From: Spirosoma sp. SC4-14
GTDB lineage: Bacteria; Bacteroidota; Bacteroidia; Cytophagales; Spirosomataceae
Direction: 5' to 3'
Assembly (NCBI RefSeq): GCF_037201965.1
Contig: NZ_CP147518.1
Span: 5,697,001 to 5,761,000, forward strand
DNA: 64,000 nt
In this document: piece after piece, positions 63,323-64,000 of the stretch
How the letters are laid out: the number at the start of each line of letters is the position of its first letter
How positions within the stretch are numbered: position 1 is the stretch's first letter
Notes under the pieces: generated by a model
Databases searched by the model: none
What the model was told of the DNA's origin: nothing
Seen by the model: only the letters and a program-made list of their open reading frames with translations
Translations under genes and position numbers: made by a program

Positions 63323-63334
63323 CAGATTTACAAA

Positions 63335-63487
63335 TTACCACGCGTGACGCCGTTCGCGTTCTGCTGCATCTTTACCATACTGATATGCCCTTGCACATAA
63401 TGCAACTACAACACCTACTACCTCCCAAAATCCACCATTGATTTGTGCTAATTCAGCATCTTCAATTTCTTGCAGTTCCATATTCAT
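63335..63487 (-). CDS. double-glycine bacteriocin-like peptide precursor (50 aa)
   Basis: Found by hand translation. A 50-residue peptide with a 19-residue leader ending E-I-E-D-A-E-L-A-Q-I-N-G-G; it has Ile -12, Glu -8, Leu -7, Ile -4 and Gly-Gly at -2/-1, the class II bacteriocin pattern. The start may be the ATG at 63487 or 63481. The 31-residue core has a hydrophobic first half (F-W-E-V-V-G-V-V-V-A-L), one Cys, and a very charged second half ending R-E-R-R-H-A-W. It follows the 57-residue peptide gene after 9 bases and precedes a terminator. Confidence 0.78.
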   Translation of the reverse strand: MNMELQEIEDAELAQINGGFWEVVGVVVALCARAYQYGKDAAERERRHAW

Positions 63488-63496
63488 CTTATTATT

Positions 63497-63670
63497 TTAT
63501 CGATTATTATAATAACCCGCACCCAAGCATACTGTAATTGCCGCACAAGATGCTGTGAATGCCCAGCAACCAACCATTACTGCTAGTGGTAGGAATCCTC
63601 CTTCTACTAATGCGAGGTCTTGAATATCTAATTCTAATACTTCTGCTTGATTTAAATTCAAAACTTCCAT
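63497..63670 (-). CDS. double-glycine bacteriocin-like peptide precursor (57 aa)
   Basis: Found by hand translation. A 57-residue peptide with a 25-residue acidic leader ending L-D-I-Q-D-L-A-L-V-E-G-G (Leu -12, Asp -8, Leu -7, Val -4, Gly -2/-1). The 32-residue core is almost fully hydrophobic, with Cys at 35, 42 and 48 of the precursor and an end G-A-G-Y-Y-N-N-R. It is the first gene of a two-peptide unit, as in two-component class II bacteriocins. Export by the C39 transporter of this region is likely, though that gene is 10 kb away. Confidence 0.8.
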   Translation of the reverse strand: MEVLNLNQAEVLELDIQDLALVEGGFLPLAVMVGCWAFTASCAAITVCLGAGYYNNR

Positions 63671-64000
63671 TTATTTCAACAATTTAAGTCAACGTTTAAA
63701 ATCAATACTATAACAGATTTTATTATGGATGTTATGAGCTAGGCCCTTGATCCATTTTCTACTACCACTCCCTCCGCTTAAACCCGGGATGCATCGGTTG
63801 TGATAGGGTACTCTTAATATATTCTACAACTTGTATTTACTAATCGAGCTAATATAGCAATTTTCTAACTAATGTCTTTGATGGGTCGCTGCCCATATCT
63901 AATAAGATCCTGTTTAGTTATCTTCCGAAAATTTGCCGTAGCCCGATCAATATATACGGTTGTAGCTTTCCATTAATTCTTGATTCATTGGCTTGCCAAA
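63671..64000. other. upstream region of the peptide pair
   Basis: AT-rich leader without a firm promoter match. On the minus strand from the window end, 17 codons are open to a stop at 63947-63949. A second frame (63865-63972) then continues in a protein-like manner, so the broken end of a gene may lie here. No complete gene is seen. Confidence 0.4.

Overview
The window is a chromosomal segment of a member of the Bacteroidota, most likely Cytophagales and Spirosoma-like (inferred). The pointers are gliding-type CHU_C C-terminal domains, DUF4270/DUF4907 and DUF3570/DUF4266 families, LytS/LytTR signalling, many lipoproteins, about 50% GC, weak ribosome binding sites and TAnnTTTG-type promoters. 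No rRNA, tRNA or CRISPR array was seen. Layout: 1-12.1 kb holds, on the + strand, the 3' end of an M28 peptidase, a secreted sulfatase, a LytS kinase / serine hydrolase / LytTR regulator trio, pyrB, a CocE-type hydrolase, a VWA protein, and a class A beta-lactamase-like hydrolase overlapping a SMUG2-type glycosylase. 12.1-13.5 kb has two related minus-strand lipoproteins. 13.7-21.5 kb has a YbjQ protein, a dipeptidyl-peptidase IV, an M1 peptidase and a three-gene hydroxyproline catabolic set (deaminase, epimerase, FAD dehydrogenase), which together could scavenge proline-rich peptides. 21.7-26.4 kb has an S41 protease and the Kelch-DUF4907-DUF4270 trio. 26.4-28.8 kb is an accessory stretch of small unknown proteins around a cold-shock protein. 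29.2-31.7 kb is an HxlR regulator with a fatty-acid desaturase and a CFA-like methyltransferase. 33.3-36.8 kb is a Rieske / thioredoxin / ApbE / DUF4266 / DUF3570 redox set. 36.9-42.1 kb has two tandem CHU_C paralogues. 42.1-49.5 kb has an AAA ATPase (probable partner of the VWA protein), a seven-TIG lipoprotein, a 2-hydroxyacid dehydrogenase, a PdxA with a repetitive disordered extension, and YicC. The most interesting part is 49.5-63.7 kb on the minus strand. It encodes a complete type I exporter (HlyD, C39-peptidase ABC transporter, TolC), and, scattered around it, three short peptides with double-glycine leaders: one of 76 aa at 57.2 kb next to a Cys-rich protein, and two (57 and 50 aa) in tandem at 63.3-63.7 kb. 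The tandem pair ends in a strong terminator and is followed by a 49-aa two-helix membrane protein that could be an immunity protein. Between the peptides lie an ABC ATPase, an ABC permease fused to an M1 aminopeptidase, and a DUF3267 membrane metalloprotease-like protein. The small genes at 63.1-63.7 kb were found by hand translation of the minus strand. The region reads as a bacteriocin- or signal-peptide production, export and self-protection locus; that role is inference. Two small non-autonomous elements with terminal inverted repeats and target duplications (6,959-7,046 and 62,840-62,936) and a family of hairpin repeats placed directly after stop codons are further unexplained structures.
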